64,000 bases of DNA from positions 70,935 to 134,934 of the forward strand of contig CAJUMY010000003.1 in the NCBI GenBank assembly GCA_910587685.1, read 5' to 3'. Source of the stretch: an uncultured Christensenellaceae bacterium. GTDB taxonomy: Bacteria > Bacillota > Clostridia > Christensenellales > UBA3700. Positions 16,016-27,000 of the stretch are shown here, in pieces. Numbering within the stretch: the stretch's first letter is position 1; every line of letters begins with the position of its first letter. Below the pieces are notes generated by a model that had not been told where the DNA came from, did not search any database, and was given only the letters and a program-made list of their open reading frames with translations. The translations under genes were made by a program, and so were the position numbers.

Positions 16016-18919
16016 TCACTGCTGACCGCAACACTTCTTATACTTTTTACCGCTGCCGCATGGACATGGGTCGTTAGGACCTATTTTAGGTTGACTTCTG
16101 ACATAGGTCTCGACCTTCTCCGCTTTCTCCGGCTGACGCTTTACGTTCACGCGTCTCTTGCCTTTACTTTCGCCCTCCGCAGCGCTTCTTTCATTAGTAG
16201 ACGTCTCTTCCGCTCTCTGCGTGAAGGTCACTTCTTCGGAAATATTGCACTTCGCCAAGATAGTCGCCACACTGCTCCGTATATGCGAAACCATATCGTT
16301 ATACATATCGGTTCCCTCTCTCTGGAACTCGATAAGAGGATCTTTGTTAGCAAACGCGCGAAGTCCTATGCCCTTTTCAAGCGCGTCCATACTATCCATA
16401 TGATCTATCCATAGATTATCCATAGTATCGAGAAGTACTCCTCTCTCCACTCTGTCAAAGTCGATGCCGACAGCCTTTAATCTCTCTACCTTCTCTTCGT
16501 ACTGTCTTATTACCTCGTCTCTTACCGCATCGTGTATCTTACGCTTCGTTGCAAGCTCGTAGGTGACGATACCTGTATTTTCGCTAAGAAGTTTAGACGC
16601 TATCGTCTCGTTGAAAACGTCGTAATCCCATTTTGAGCAGTCGACGGTATAGTCTACAAGATCGTTCACCAACTTATCGGCAAGCTCTTTCATCATATTG
16701 ACGACCTTGTCGTGAACGTTGACCCCGTCTATTATCCTATTCCTTTCCGCGTATATTTCTCTTCTCTGCGCGTTGACGATCCCGTCATACTTGAGCACCG
16801 TCTTTCTGCTGAGGAAGTTACGTCCCTCGACCTTTTTCTGAGTAGCCTCTATCACTTTCGATACCATCTGGCTCTTGACAAGATAGCCGGTGTCTTCTTC
16901 CGCGAAGATGCGGAATTTATCGATCATTCCCTTCTCGCCGAAATTCTTAAACATCTCGTCCTCAAGAGCGATATAGAATACCGAAGAACCGGGATCTCCC
17001 TGTCTTCCGCTACGTCCTCTAAGCTGATTGTCTATACGTCTCGCTTCGTGGCGTTCCGTACCGATAATACGGAGACCGCCGAGCTTTATGACCTCTTCTT
17101 TATTTGCGTCTGTATCTTTCTTGTATTCGGCGTAAAGTTCGTTGTATTCGCCGCGTATCTTGAGAATATTCTCGTCGTCCGTCTGAACGTGAGAATTTGC
17201 GACGGCTATATCCTCTTTTGCGTAGCCTTTTTCTAGCAGTCTTTGATTGGCAAGATGTTCCGGATTCCCGCCGAGCATGATGTCGGTGCCTCGTCCTGCC
17301 ATATTGGTAGCTATGGTGACGCTTCCTTTACGTCCCGCCTGAGCTATTATATCAGCCTCGCGCTCGTGATTTTTAGCGTTGAGAACCTCGTGCTTTATCC
17401 CTCTTACGTTTATTCTCTTATCCTCTTTGAGGATCATTCTCGTAACTGCCGCAAGTCTTTCTTCGTAGCCGTCTCTAACGCCCCAATCCTTTTCGTCGGT
17501 CTCTAAAAAGTACTGTATGAACTTATTCCTTTTAAGAGCATCCTTGACGTCGATACGCTCCAAAAGGCTCGAATACATTTCGCTCGAATCTACGTTGACC
17601 GTACCTATCAAAACAGGCTGTTCAAGCGCGTAACATACCGCTATGTCCTCCAGGATCGCATTTACCTTGTTCTCTTCGCTGAGATAGATCTCATCGGCTT
17701 CGTCGAATCTTTCGATAGGTTTGTGCGTAGGTATCGTAAGTACCTCGATACCGTATATGTCCTTGAACTCGTCTTCTTCCGACTTTGCCGTACCTGTCAT
17801 ACCTGCGAGTTTATTGTACAATCTGAAGAAATTCTGATACGTTATCGTGGCGAGAGTCTTGTTCTCGACCTGTATCTCGACGCCCTCTTTAGCTTCGAGC
17901 GCTTGATGAAGACCGTTAGAATATCTTCTGCCCTCCAGCGTTCTTCCCGTGAACTCGTCGACTATGATGACCTGTCCGTTATTGACGATGTAATCTTTAT
18001 CGCGGCGCATCGCAAAACGCGCTTTGAGCGCATTGTTGATTTGGAAAAACGTATCTTGATTTTCGATATCTCCGAGATTTTCGATTTTGAAGAATTCCTC
18101 GGCTTTTCTTGCGCCGCTCTCTTCAAGACGCACTGTTTTGTCCTTATTCTCCATCGCGTAATCGCTCTCGTCGAGCGTCTTTACGAAATCTTTCGCGGCA
18201 ATATATATCTTCCTCTCGTCATCGTCGTTGGAATTATTTTTGCGTCCCGATATTATGAGCGGAGTACGTGCTTCGTCGATAAGAATACTGTCCACCTCGT
18301 CGATAAGAGCGAACTCCAAAGGACGCTGTATCCTCTGTTCTTTCGATATTACCATATTGTCTCTTAGGTAATCGAACCCGAGCTCGGAATTCGTCGCGTA
18401 AGTAATGTCGGCAAGATAAGCCTTCTGCTTTTCGGCATGGCTCATACCGTTTACGGATATTCCGACGGTAAGACCCAAAAATTTATATATCTTCCCCATC
18501 CACTCGGCGTCTCTTGCGGCAAGATAACTGTTGACCGTAACGACGTGAACGCCTTTACCCGTAAGAGCGTTGAGATACACGGGAAGCGTAGCGACGAGCG
18601 TCTTTCCTTCTCCCGTCATCATCTCTGCGATCCTTCCCTGATGAAGAGCGACGCCGCCTATGACCTGCTCGTAATAATGCATCATTCCGAGCGTTCTCCT
18701 CGACGCTTCGCGAACCGCGCTGAAAGCCTCGGGAAGCAGCGAATCGAGACTCTCTCCCTCGTTGCATCTTGCCTTGAACTCCTCCGTCTTAGCCTTTAAC
18801 GCGTTATCGTCCAAAGCCGCGTATTCTTCTTCGTACGCCATGACTTTATCGGCGATCTTCTTCAATTTATCTATCTGTTTAGTATTCTGACTCGCAAAAA
18901 TTTTGCTTAATATTCCCAT
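16016..18919 (-). CDS. secA: Preprotein translocase ATPase SecA
   Basis: About 967 residues: the ATP-driven motor that pushes preproteins through SecYEG. Seen: Walker A region MMTGEGKTLVATLP, the DEAD-type box LIDEVDSILIDEART, preprotein cross-linking domain motifs, MAGRGTDIMLGG, GTERHEARRIDNQLRGRSGRQGD (split in the second helicase half), a basic linker, and a C-terminal zinc-binding SEC-C motif CPCGSGKKYKKCCGQQ that binds SecB or ribosomes in other bacteria. A longer frame starts at 18937, but ATG 18919 (MGILSKIF) has GGAGG five bases upstream and matches the usual SecA N-terminus. The CRISPR array lies directly downstream on the same strand. Confidence 0.98.
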   Translation of the reverse strand: MGILSKIFASQNTKQIDKLKKIADKVMAYEEEYAALDDNALKAKTEEFKARCNEGESLDSLLPEAFSAVREASRRTLGMMHYYEQVIGGVALHQGRIAEMMTGEGKTLVATLPVYLNALTGKGVHVVTVNSYLAARDAEWMGKIYKFLGLTVGISVNGMSHAEKQKAYLADITYATNSELGFDYLRDNMVISKEQRIQRPLEFALIDEVDSILIDEARTPLIISGRKNNSNDDDERKIYIAAKDFVKTLDESDYAMENKDKTVRLEESGARKAEEFFKIENLGDIENQDTFFQINNALKARFAMRRDKDYIVNNGQVIIVDEFTGRTLEGRRYSNGLHQALEAKEGVEIQVENKTLATITYQNFFRLYNKLAGMTGTAKSEEDEFKDIYGIEVLTIPTHKPIERFDEADEIYLSEENKVNAILEDIAVCYALEQPVLIGTVNVDSSEMYSSLLERIDVKDALKRNKFIQYFLETDEKDWGVRDGYEERLAAVTRMILKEDKRINVRGIKHEVLNAKNHEREADIIAQAGRKGSVTIATNMAGRGTDIMLGGNPEHLANQRLLEKGYAKEDIAVANSHVQTDDENILKIRGEYNELYAEYKKDTDANKEEVIKLGGLRIIGTERHEARRIDNQLRGRSGRQGDPGSSVFYIALEDEMFKNFGEKGMIDKFRIFAEEDTGYLVKSQMVSKVIEATQKKVEGRNFLSRKTVLKYDGIVNAQRREIYAERNRIIDGVNVHDKVVNMMKELADKLVNDLVDYTVDCSKWDYDVFNETIASKLLSENTGIVTYELATKRKIHDAVRDEVIRQYEEKVERLKAVGIDFDRVERGVLLDTMDNLWIDHMDSMDALEKGIGLRAFANKDPLIEFQREGTDMYNDMVSHIRSSVATILAKCNISEEVTFTQRAEETSTNERSAAEGESKGKRRVNVKRQPEKAEKVETYVRSQPKIGPNDPCPCGSGKKYKKCCGQQ

Positions 18920-19243
18920 AACTACCTCCGCTCGCAAGAACGTTTTTACGTAAAATTTTCTATGATATTATAATTCTTATATTCAAACAAAGACTTTTTA
19001 ACGGACGAACGCGATCTCCGTCCGTCAGATAGTACGTCTTGGCTTTATTTTTTAATTTTATAATACTTACCAAATAATGTCAAGCTATATCAAATTAAGA
19101 GCGGAGTTATACCTAAATTTTACCTGCAAAATCAAAAATATTCGACACAATAGCGAACAAACCGCATACCGAAATGATTTTTCGTTCGTACTCGTGATTT
19201 TACTTATTAGTAAAAAAATTGATCGCGTAAAACGTTTTATCAA

Positions 19244-19277
19244 TAAAAAAACGGCGATATTCCTAAAACCGCCGTAT
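19244..19277 (-). terminator. Intrinsic terminator after comF
   Basis: On the minus strand ACGGCG and CGCCGT pair around a 13-base loop and are followed by seven T, about 65 bp past the comF stop codon. Confidence 0.75.
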
Positions 19278-19340
19278 ACAAATCTAAATCTAAAGATATT
19301 TCGTATCTTCATTTCAAAGTTCATAACTAAAGTTTCAAAT

Positions 19341-20102
19341 CTACCGCGATACGTCTTTCGTTACGCTTTCGATCTTATTTATCGGAGAAGCGAATACGAG
19401 CGCGCTCACTTCTTTAGCGACTTTTTTAAGCTCAAGACTCGCCGCGCTTGCGGTAGCTCCCGTTGTCAAAATGTCGTCTATCAAGAGAACTCTTTTACCC
19501 TTGATTAAGTCTTTATTTTTTCCGAGACTGAACGCGCCCTTGACGTTTTCTATTCTTTCTTTACCGCCGAACGCCTCTTGCGGCAAAAGTTCTTTCGTCT
19601 TCTCGAGAGCGCTCGCAACGTGATCTATGCCAAGCCTTTCGGCAACGACCTTCGCTATCTCTTCCGCCTGATTGAACGCTCTTTCCTTTCTTCGCTTTTT
19701 AGATATCGGCGCAGCGACCACAACGTCGGCTGACATTTCATAATAAAAGTAAGCGTCTACGTAAAACTCCGCAAGATATTTAGCAACGTACTTTTTGCCG
19801 CCGAATTTCAAACCGTGAACGAGCTTCTTCGCTATGCCGTCGTATACGAACGACGACCGAGCAATATCGAACGCCTGATCGTAGTTTTGACACGTCAAAC
19901 AGTATTTAGCCTCGTTATTCATCTTCTTTCCGCACTTTTGGCATATTCTATCGCCGCTCGGCTCGAGTTTTTCCCGACAGCTTTTGCAAATCCCGTATTT
20001 TGTTATGTCTCTCAGTTCTTCGTCGCACGCTATGCAGTTGAACTTATCCACAAAAACGGCGTCGAGAATACCTCCTACGAGCTTTTTTATCCCCTCTAAC
20101 AT
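19341..20102 (-). CDS. comF: ComF family protein (phosphoribosyltransferase-like, DNA uptake)
   Basis: 253 residues. N-terminal zinc-ribbon cysteines (CIACDEELRDITKYGICKSC, then CQKC and CLTC) are followed by a type I phosphoribosyltransferase domain with the PRPP loop VLLIDDILTTGAT near residues 205-217. ComFC proteins take part in transformation, bridging the ComFA helicase and single-strand DNA binding; here the partner is the RecD2-like helicase gene that overlaps its start by 7 bp, so translation is coupled. No other competence gene is adjacent. Confidence 0.9.
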   Translation of the reverse strand: MLEGIKKLVGGILDAVFVDKFNCIACDEELRDITKYGICKSCREKLEPSGDRICQKCGKKMNNEAKYCLTCQNYDQAFDIARSSFVYDGIAKKLVHGLKFGGKKYVAKYLAEFYVDAYFYYEMSADVVVAAPISKKRRKERAFNQAEEIAKVVAERLGIDHVASALEKTKELLPQEAFGGKERIENVKGAFSLGKNKDLIKGKRVLLIDDILTTGATASAASLELKKVAKEVSALVFASPINKIESVTKDVSR

Positions 20103-22333
20103 CTTCTCGAATTTTCCTCTATAATAAAATCTTTCAGCATACTGTACCGCTTCTGCGTATAATTGTTACGCACCATTTTCGCTACGTTATCCTTGTCTCC
20201 TATAAGGACGACCATTTCCTTTGCTCTCGTGACCGCCGTATACAGAAGGTTTCTCGTGAGTATCATATAGTTGCCTGCCGTGACAGCTATTATCGCTATC
20301 GGGAACTCAGAGCCCTGCGACTTATGCACGCTTATCGCGTACGCCAACAACAGATCGTACGCGGCTTCGGAGTCGTACTTCGCGATACGCAGATCGTCAA
20401 ACTCGACGGTAAGCGTAGTCTTGCCGTTATTCTTTTCGATACTTTTGATATATCCGATATCGCCGTTAAAGACTCCCACTCCAGATTCCGCCGTATCGCC
20501 CATATCATCGAGCTTTATCCACTCAAGATTGTAATTATTGACCGTATGAATTACTTTATCGCCTTCTCTCAATAAAAAGTTGCCTATATGTACCTCATTT
20601 TTTGATATATCGTGTGGATTTAACGTCTCTTGCAACATAACGTTGAGATGTTCGACGCCCGCTATTCCCTTCTTCATCGGACACAGGACTTGAATATCTT
20701 TTGGATGTACCCCTTTGTATTTGGGAATACGTTCGGTGACCATACTTATCACTGCGTCGGCTATATCCTTCGGAGAGCTCTTCATATCGAAAAAGAAATC
20801 TTTGCTCGAATTGTCTATCTTAGGCATCTCGCCTTTATTTATGCGGTGCGCGTTTTCGACGATGAGACTCTTGTCGTTCTCCTGTCTATATATTTGCGTC
20901 AGATAGCTGACGGGAACGATGCCGCCCGCGCCTATTATGTCCGCAAGAACGTTGCCCGCCCCGACCGACGGCAACTGATCCTTATCTCCTACCATAATGA
21001 GCCTACCGCCGTTCTTGATCGACTTTATGAGCGCGTTAAACATATATTCGTCGCACATACTGACTTCGTCGACGATTATAACGTCGGAGGAAAGACGGAA
21101 GTTTTCGTTATACGTAAAATACCCCTTTCCGTCCTTAAAATCGAGATCGAGCATACGGTGAACGGTCTTGGCTTGCTCTCCGGTAGCTTCGCTAAGTCTC
21201 TTCGCGGCCCTTCCAGTAGGCGCGGCAAGCGATACGGTATATCCCTGCGACTTTAATATGCCGATTATACACCTTATTATAGTGGTCTTTCCCGTTCCGG
21301 GTCCGCCGGTTATTACGTTGACGCCCGCTCTTAAACAGTTCTTTATCGCAAGTTTTTGATTTTCGTGAAGAACTATATCGTTGATCCTCTCGTATTCCTT
21401 TATATCGCCGTCGATATCGAGCATTAACGGCGGCGTATGATTCATCATATAGACCAGCTTTGTCGCTATCGATTTTTCCGCTATATAATGCTTTGAAAGT
21501 ATCACCGCCGTATATCCGTCTCTATCGATGAGCGTGACGCGTCCTATTATCTCGAGCTCGTCGATCGCGCTGACGATAAGCTCTTCATACTCGTCTCTTT
21601 GAAGCTCCAAAATATCGAGACACTCGGCGATCAATATGTCTTTAGGCAGATGCGTATGTCCGTTCTTTACAACGACTTCGCTGAGAACGTAGCATATACC
21701 TGCCTTTATTCTGAACGCGCTGTCCTTTTCTATACCGAGACTCATCGCTATCTTATCGGCTTTCTTGAATCCTATCCCTTCTATGTCGTTGATGAGAATA
21801 TAGGGATTTTCTTCGACCTTCTTGACAGCGTTCGCTCCGTACGCCTTATATATTTTAAGAGCTACAGCAACGGATATTTCGTATGCGGAAAAGGCGACTA
21901 TAACTTCCTGCATAGCTTTGTTGCCGGTAAAAGCGTCGCTTATCTGCATAGCTTTCTTTATATTGATGCCCTTTAGCCTAGCGAGTAAAAGAGGTTCTTT
22001 TTCAATGACGTCGAAGGTTTTGTCGCCGAACGCTTCAACGATACTTGTCGCCAACACGTACCCTACGCCTGAAAACAATTCGCTCGATAAAAATCTTATC
22101 ATCCCCTCTTTGTTATTCGGCATTAGTTTCTTTACGGATCTTACAGCTATCTGTTCGCCGTACTTTGGATTCTCCTTTATTTCGCCGTCTATCTCAACGT
22201 TCTCGCCTTCGCTCATAGGCGGCATATTCCCGACTGCCGTATACAAAAAACCGTCAACGCTCACGTCTATGACGCTGTAACCGTTCTCTATATTCTGAAA
22301 TATTACGCTCTCGACAGTACCGGAAAATTTCAT
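20096..22333 (-). CDS. recD2: RecD2-type ATP-dependent DNA helicase
   Basis: 745 residues, a superfamily 1B 5'-3' helicase of the RecD2/YrrC family that acts without RecBC. N-terminal OB-like region, helix-hairpin-helix segments (LFSGVGYVLATSIVEAFG, INDIEGIGFKKADKIA), Walker A GGPGTGKTT near residue 345, DEVSMCDEYM (motif II), GDKDQLPSVGAGNVL (motif III), and the C-terminal SH3-like and UvrD-C region ending AYAISVHKSQGSEFP and NLLYTAVTRAKE. ATG 22333 has AAGGAG upstream. It is the first gene of the pair with comF. It has a role in recombination and mismatch-repair-linked DNA maintenance in relatives. Confidence 0.95.
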   Translation of the reverse strand: MKFSGTVESVIFQNIENGYSVIDVSVDGFLYTAVGNMPPMSEGENVEIDGEIKENPKYGEQIAVRSVKKLMPNNKEGMIRFLSSELFSGVGYVLATSIVEAFGDKTFDVIEKEPLLLARLKGINIKKAMQISDAFTGNKAMQEVIVAFSAYEISVAVALKIYKAYGANAVKKVEENPYILINDIEGIGFKKADKIAMSLGIEKDSAFRIKAGICYVLSEVVVKNGHTHLPKDILIAECLDILELQRDEYEELIVSAIDELEIIGRVTLIDRDGYTAVILSKHYIAEKSIATKLVYMMNHTPPLMLDIDGDIKEYERINDIVLHENQKLAIKNCLRAGVNVITGGPGTGKTTIIRCIIGILKSQGYTVSLAAPTGRAAKRLSEATGEQAKTVHRMLDLDFKDGKGYFTYNENFRLSSDVIIVDEVSMCDEYMFNALIKSIKNGGRLIMVGDKDQLPSVGAGNVLADIIGAGGIVPVSYLTQIYRQENDKSLIVENAHRINKGEMPKIDNSSKDFFFDMKSSPKDIADAVISMVTERIPKYKGVHPKDIQVLCPMKKGIAGVEHLNVMLQETLNPHDISKNEVHIGNFLLREGDKVIHTVNNYNLEWIKLDDMGDTAESGVGVFNGDIGYIKSIEKNNGKTTLTVEFDDLRIAKYDSEAAYDLLLAYAISVHKSQGSEFPIAIIAVTAGNYMILTRNLLYTAVTRAKEMVVLIGDKDNVAKMVRNNYTQKRYSMLKDFIIEENSRRC

Positions 22334-22544
22334 CTACGACTCCTTATCTAATAACTGAAAATAATCTTGCAAAAACTCAGTTGCGACTTATTTTATAGTA
22401 ACCGCTCTCAACTCATAACAAAAGTCTTATGACTGTTTCGTTATACTGAGATTCAACGCCGCATCGTTTTGATACAACACTTATTTAATATTGATTATAC
22501 CACAAAAATACACCTTACTCAATGCAATATTGTCACAATGTTGA

Positions 22545-22576
22545 AATAAAAAACGAAGGAAACTTTGCTCCTTCGT
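22545..22576 (-). terminator. Intrinsic terminator after metK
   Basis: ACGAAGGA and TCCTTCGT pair around an 8-base loop, followed on the minus strand by TTTTTTATTT. Confidence 0.9.
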
Positions 22577-22605
22577 CTTTTGGTACAAGTAATAGTTGAT
22601 TGCCC

Positions 22606-23787
22606 TTACTTAATTAGCGCCTTTATTGCATCGACCTTATCGGTCTTCTCCCAACTGAAGCCTTCTCTTCCGAAATGTCCGTAGTTGGTTGTCTTTCTGA
22701 ATATCGGCTTCCTTAGATCGAGCGCGTCTATTATAGCGCTGGGTCTCAAATCGAACACCTTGCCTATTATCTCTTTTATCTTGTCGTTGCCGAGCTTGCT
22801 CGTTCCAAAGGTATTTACCTCGACCGATACGGGTTTTGCAACGCCTATAGCGTACGCGATATCGACCTGACACTTATTCGCAATACCGCTCGCAACTATA
22901 TTCTTAGCGACGTATCTAGCCATGTAGCACGCGCTTCTGTCTACCTTCGTCGGGTCCTTTCCGCTGAACGCTCCCCCGCCGTGCGGACAGTAACCGCCGT
23001 ACGAGTCAACGATTATCTTACGTCCCGTAAGTCCGCTGTCCCCGTGCGGTCCGCCTATGACGAAACGTCCCGTCGGATTGATATATATTTTGGTATTTTC
23101 ATCGATAAGATCCTTGTCAATGACCTCTCTTATTACGAACTTCTCTATGTCGTGTCTTAACATATCGGTATGCGCGCTGTCGGAATGTTGAGACGAAACG
23201 ACTATCGCCTCTATCCTCGAAGGTTTGTCGTTCTCGTCATATTCGACAGTTACCTGCGCCTTACCGTCGGGACGAAGATAGGGAAGAGTTCCGTTCTTGC
23301 GGACTTCCGTAAGTCTCTTCGTCAGTTTATGCGCAAGATATATCGGCATAGGCATGAGCGAATCGGTCTCGTTTGTAGCATATCCGAATACCATACCTTG
23401 ATCGCCTGCGCCTATTTCGTCATATTTATCCTTGCCGTCGCTATTCTCTTTGTTCTCGAGAGCGCTGTCAACGCCCATTGCAATGTCCGAAGACTGCCTA
23501 TCAAGACTCACCACAATAGCGCAAGTATTGCCGTCGAATCCCATGCTTGCGTCGTTATAACCTATATCGAGTATGACATCTCTCGCGATCGACGGTATAT
23601 CGAGAGTCGCCTTCGTCGTTATCTCGCCCATAATGAGAGCGAATCCTGTGCTGCAACACGTCTCGCATGCGACGCGGCTCATAGGATCTTCCTTTAGGCA
23701 CGCGTCCAAAACTGCGTCCGAAATCTGATCGGATACTTTATCGGGATGTCCTTCCGTTACGCTTTCGCTTGTAAATAATCTCTTCAT
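22606..23787 (-). CDS. metK: S-adenosylmethionine synthetase
   Basis: 393 residues; makes SAM from methionine and ATP. Family signatures are present: SESVTEGHPDKVSDQISDAV at the N-terminus, the hexapeptide GAGDQGMVFGYA, the second signature GGGAFSGKDPTKVDRS, and the C-terminal NYGHFGRE. Length is typical. ATG 23787 follows GGAGG. It is preceded by an S-box riboswitch and its terminator on the same strand, so expression should fall when SAM is plentiful. rpoC ends only about 60 bp upstream of the riboswitch. Confidence 0.98.
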   Translation of the reverse strand: MKRLFTSESVTEGHPDKVSDQISDAVLDACLKEDPMSRVACETCCSTGFALIMGEITTKATLDIPSIARDVILDIGYNDASMGFDGNTCAIVVSLDRQSSDIAMGVDSALENKENSDGKDKYDEIGAGDQGMVFGYATNETDSLMPMPIYLAHKLTKRLTEVRKNGTLPYLRPDGKAQVTVEYDENDKPSRIEAIVVSSQHSDSAHTDMLRHDIEKFVIREVIDKDLIDENTKIYINPTGRFVIGGPHGDSGLTGRKIIVDSYGGYCPHGGGAFSGKDPTKVDRSACYMARYVAKNIVASGIANKCQVDIAYAIGVAKPVSVEVNTFGTSKLGNDKIKEIIGKVFDLRPSAIIDALDLRKPIFRKTTNYGHFGREGFSWEKTDKVDAIKALIK

Positions 23788-23797
23788 ATGTCCTCCG

Positions 23798-23834
23798 AAA
23801 AATATAGCTATCTTTTCTCGAAAGATAGCTATAT
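23798..23834 (-). terminator. Riboswitch expression platform: conditional terminator before metK
   Basis: On the minus strand a long stem (ATATAGCTATCTTT with AAAAGATAGCTATA) around CGAG is followed by ATTTTT. It sits between the SAM aptamer and the metK SD, as expected of an S-box terminator that folds when SAM is bound. Confidence 0.9.
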
Positions 23835-23845
23835 GTAGCGATGTT

Positions 23846-23942
23846 TTCTATCTTCCAAGACAAATATCTTGCAGAATTTAGCACCTTGGATCAGGTTGCT
23901 GTGCCTTCCTCGGGTCTGTTCCCTCCGACACTCTAAATAGAA
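23846..23942 (-). ncRNA. SAM-I (S-box) riboswitch aptamer
   Basis: On the minus strand the conserved S-box elements appear in order: P1 strand TTCTAT, GGAGGGAACAGACCC, GCACAGCAACC, AAGGTGCTAAATTC, TGCAAGA, and the closing P1 strand ATAGAA. It controls the metK gene 60 bp downstream by transcription termination in the presence of SAM. Recognised from core motifs; a covariance search for Rfam RF00162 would confirm it. Confidence 0.95.
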
Positions 23943-23961
23943 TGGATATTCAGTTGTAGAC

Positions 23962-23982
23962 CGCGAAGCGTAACGCTTCGCG
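23962..23982 (-). repeat. Perfect hairpin between rpoC and the S-box
   Basis: CGCGAAGCG and CGCTTCGCG around three bases: a 9-bp G+C-rich stem with no following T-run on the minus strand. It may trim or pause the rpoC transcript, but it is not a standard intrinsic terminator. Confidence 0.6.
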
Positions 23983-24002
23983 ACGCATTTTAATATCGAC
24001 TT

Positions 24003-27000
24003 TTAGTCCTCGATATCTTCCTCGAGTTTGAGCTGCTCTTCGTGCGATCTATTCTCGACGATAACGCTTTCGCTCTGTTCTGCGGACTGAACGCCTATGG
24101 ACTTATATATCTTCATACCCGTACCTGCAGGGATGAGCTTACCGAGAATAACGTTCTCTTTGAGTCCTCTGAGATTATCTATCTTATTCTTGATAGCGGC
24201 TTCCGTAAGTACTCTTGCGGTCTCTTGGAACGAAGCCGCAGACAGGAACGAATCAGTAGCAAGCGACGCCTTTGTGATACCGAGAAGAGTTCTCTTAGCT
24301 CTTGCAGGTCTGCCGCCTTCGGTAAGAACCTTGTCGTTCTCCTCTTCGAAAGTGAAGAGATCCACGAGTTCGCCGGGGAGCATATTCGTATCGCCCGAAT
24401 CCTCTATTCTGACCTTTCTCATCATCTGTCTTATGATGATCTCGGCGTGCTTGTCGTTAGTTTCGACACCGGAAGTACGGTACGCTATCTGAACCTGATT
24501 CATAAGGTATTCCTGAACGCCTCTAACGCCTCTCGCTCTCAGCATATCCTGCGGATTGATAGAACCTTGCGTCAGTTCCTGACCTGCTTCGATTATATCT
24601 CCGTCTTTTACTACGAGTTTCTGAGTAAAGGCTATCTTGTACTCCTTAGCGTCGCCCTGAACGGGAGTGACCGTAACTGTTCTCGTATCGGGATTTACGG
24701 ATACTCTGCCTGCTATCTCGGAGATAACGGCTTCGCCCTTAGGCTTCCTTGCCTCGAACAATTCTTCGACACGCGGGAGACCCTGAGTTATATCGTCCGC
24801 AGTTGCGACACCGCCCGAGTGGAACGTTCTCATCGTGAGCTGCGTACCCGGCTCGCCTATGGACTGAGCCGCTATAACGCCGACGGCTTCGCCGAGTTTA
24901 ACGGGATTACCGGACGCCATATTCTTGCCGTAACACTTAGCGCAGATACCGTGCTTAGTCTTACAGGAAAGGGCGCTCCTTATCTTTATACCTCTGTCTT
25001 CGTTAGTTACTTTTTCGCCTCTCGACTCCTTGTCGTTCACGCGCGCCATGACCATATCTTCGATCTGCTTAGCCACGCTAGGCGAGATCATAGTGTCTTT
25101 AGGAGCGATAATTTCGCCCGTCGCGTAATCAACTACGTCTTCGACCGTATATCTTCCGTCTATTCTCGACGCAAGATTTTCGATTATCGTACCGCCGTTC
25201 ATGATAGGCGTGATGAGAGTACCCTTGGTATCTCCGCAATCCTCTTCGTTAACGATAACGTCCTGAGCTACGTCGACGAGTCTTCTCGTCAAATAACCGG
25301 AGTCAGCCGTCTTAAGCGCTGTATCCGCAAGTCCCTTTCTACCGCCGTGCGACGATATGAAGTACTCGAGAACGCTTAGTCCCTCTCTGTACGACGACTT
25401 GATAGGAAGCTCGACTATCTTACCTGACGGGTCTCTGACGAGACCTCTCATTCCGCAAAGCTGCGATATCTGTCCCATGTTACCGCGGGCTCCGGAGTGA
25501 GCCATCATCCATATCGGGTTGAACTCGCCGAGCGCGTCCTTGAGGAGTTTATCTACGTTCTCCTTCGCGTTCTGCCATACTTTGATGGTCTGATTATATC
25601 TCTCTTCGTCGGTAAGTCTGCCTCTTTGATACTGTTGCTCTATCTTGAGCGACTGAGCTTCAGCCTCTTTGACTATCGCGCCCTTGTCTTCAGGGAGATT
25701 CATATCGAATACGCTCGTCGTTATTGCGCCGAGAGTAGAGTACTTGTATCCTTGAGCCTTTATCTTATCAAGTACTTGGCTCGTTGCGGTAGCGCCCTTG
25801 AGCTGGAAACACTTGTCGACTATTTTCGAAAGCTCTTTCTTTCCTACTCTGTCCTCTATCTCGAGATCGAACATGTGCTCTGGATCGCTTCTGTCGACGA
25901 ATCCGAGATCCTGCGGTATAGCTTGGTTGAATATTATTCTACCGACCGTGGTCTCGATGATCTTGCTCTTCATAACGCCGTCGATCTCTTTTTCCATCCT
26001 GACGTGTATCTTTGCCTGTAGCTCTATCTCCTTGAGCTGATAAGCCATAAGAGCCTCGTTCGCAGACGAGAACCATCTTCCTGTGCCTTCGGCTTTCGGA
26101 TTGACTATAGTAAGATAATAAGAACCGATGACCATATCCTGCGACGGAGAAACGATAGGTCTGCCGTCTGCAAGTTTGAGTATATTGTTAGTCGAAAGCA
26201 TGAGAACTCTCGCCTCTGCCTGCGCCTCCAATGAAAGCGGAACGTGCACTGCCATCTGGTCTCCGTCGAAGTCGGCGTTGAACGCGCCGCACGCGAGCGG
26301 ATGAAGTTTTATAGCTCTGCCTTCTACGAGCACGGGCTCGAAAGCCTGAATACCGAGTCTGTGGAGCGTAGGAGCTCTGTTAAGAAGTACGGGGTGATCC
26401 TGTATAACTTCTTCGAGTATATCCCAAACCTTGGGATCCTGTCTGTCTATTAGCTTTTTAGCGCTCTTTATGTTCTGAGTCTTTCCGTAATCGACGAGCT
26501 TCTTCATAACGAACGGCTTGAAAAGTTCGAGCGCCATTTCCTTAGGAAGACCGCACTGGTGCATTTTGAGCTCCGGACCGACGACTATGACCGAACGTCC
26601 CGAGTAGTCTACACGCTTACCGAGAAGGTTCTGTCTGAAACGACCCTGCTTACCTTTGAGCATAGCGGAGAGCGATTTGAGTTCTCTGTTGTTCGGACCG
26701 GTCACCGCCTTACCTCTTCTGCCGTTATCTATAAGAGCGTCGACAGCTTCCTGCAACATTCTTTTCTCGTTACGGACTATAATATCGGGCGCGCCCGACT
26801 CAATTAGTTTCTTAAGACGGTTATTTCTGTTGATGACTCTTCTGTAAAGGTCGTTAAGATCGCTAGTTGCGAATCTTCCGCCGTCAAGCGGGACCATAGG
26901 ACGTATTTCCGGCGGAAGGACGGGAAGCACGTCGAGTATCATCCATTCGGGACGGTTGCCCGATATTCTGAACGCCTCGATGACCTCGAGTCTCTTCACC

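Noticed and set aside
15757..16077. Repetitive coding frame across the CRISPR array (LNYTTLKP repeats)
   Set aside because: It is only the translation of the repeats and runs into secA antisense.
19001..19030. ACGGACG/CGTCCGT inverted repeat upstream of secA as a terminator
   Set aside because: No T-run follows on the minus strand and on the plus strand the T-run precedes it; no function can be assigned.
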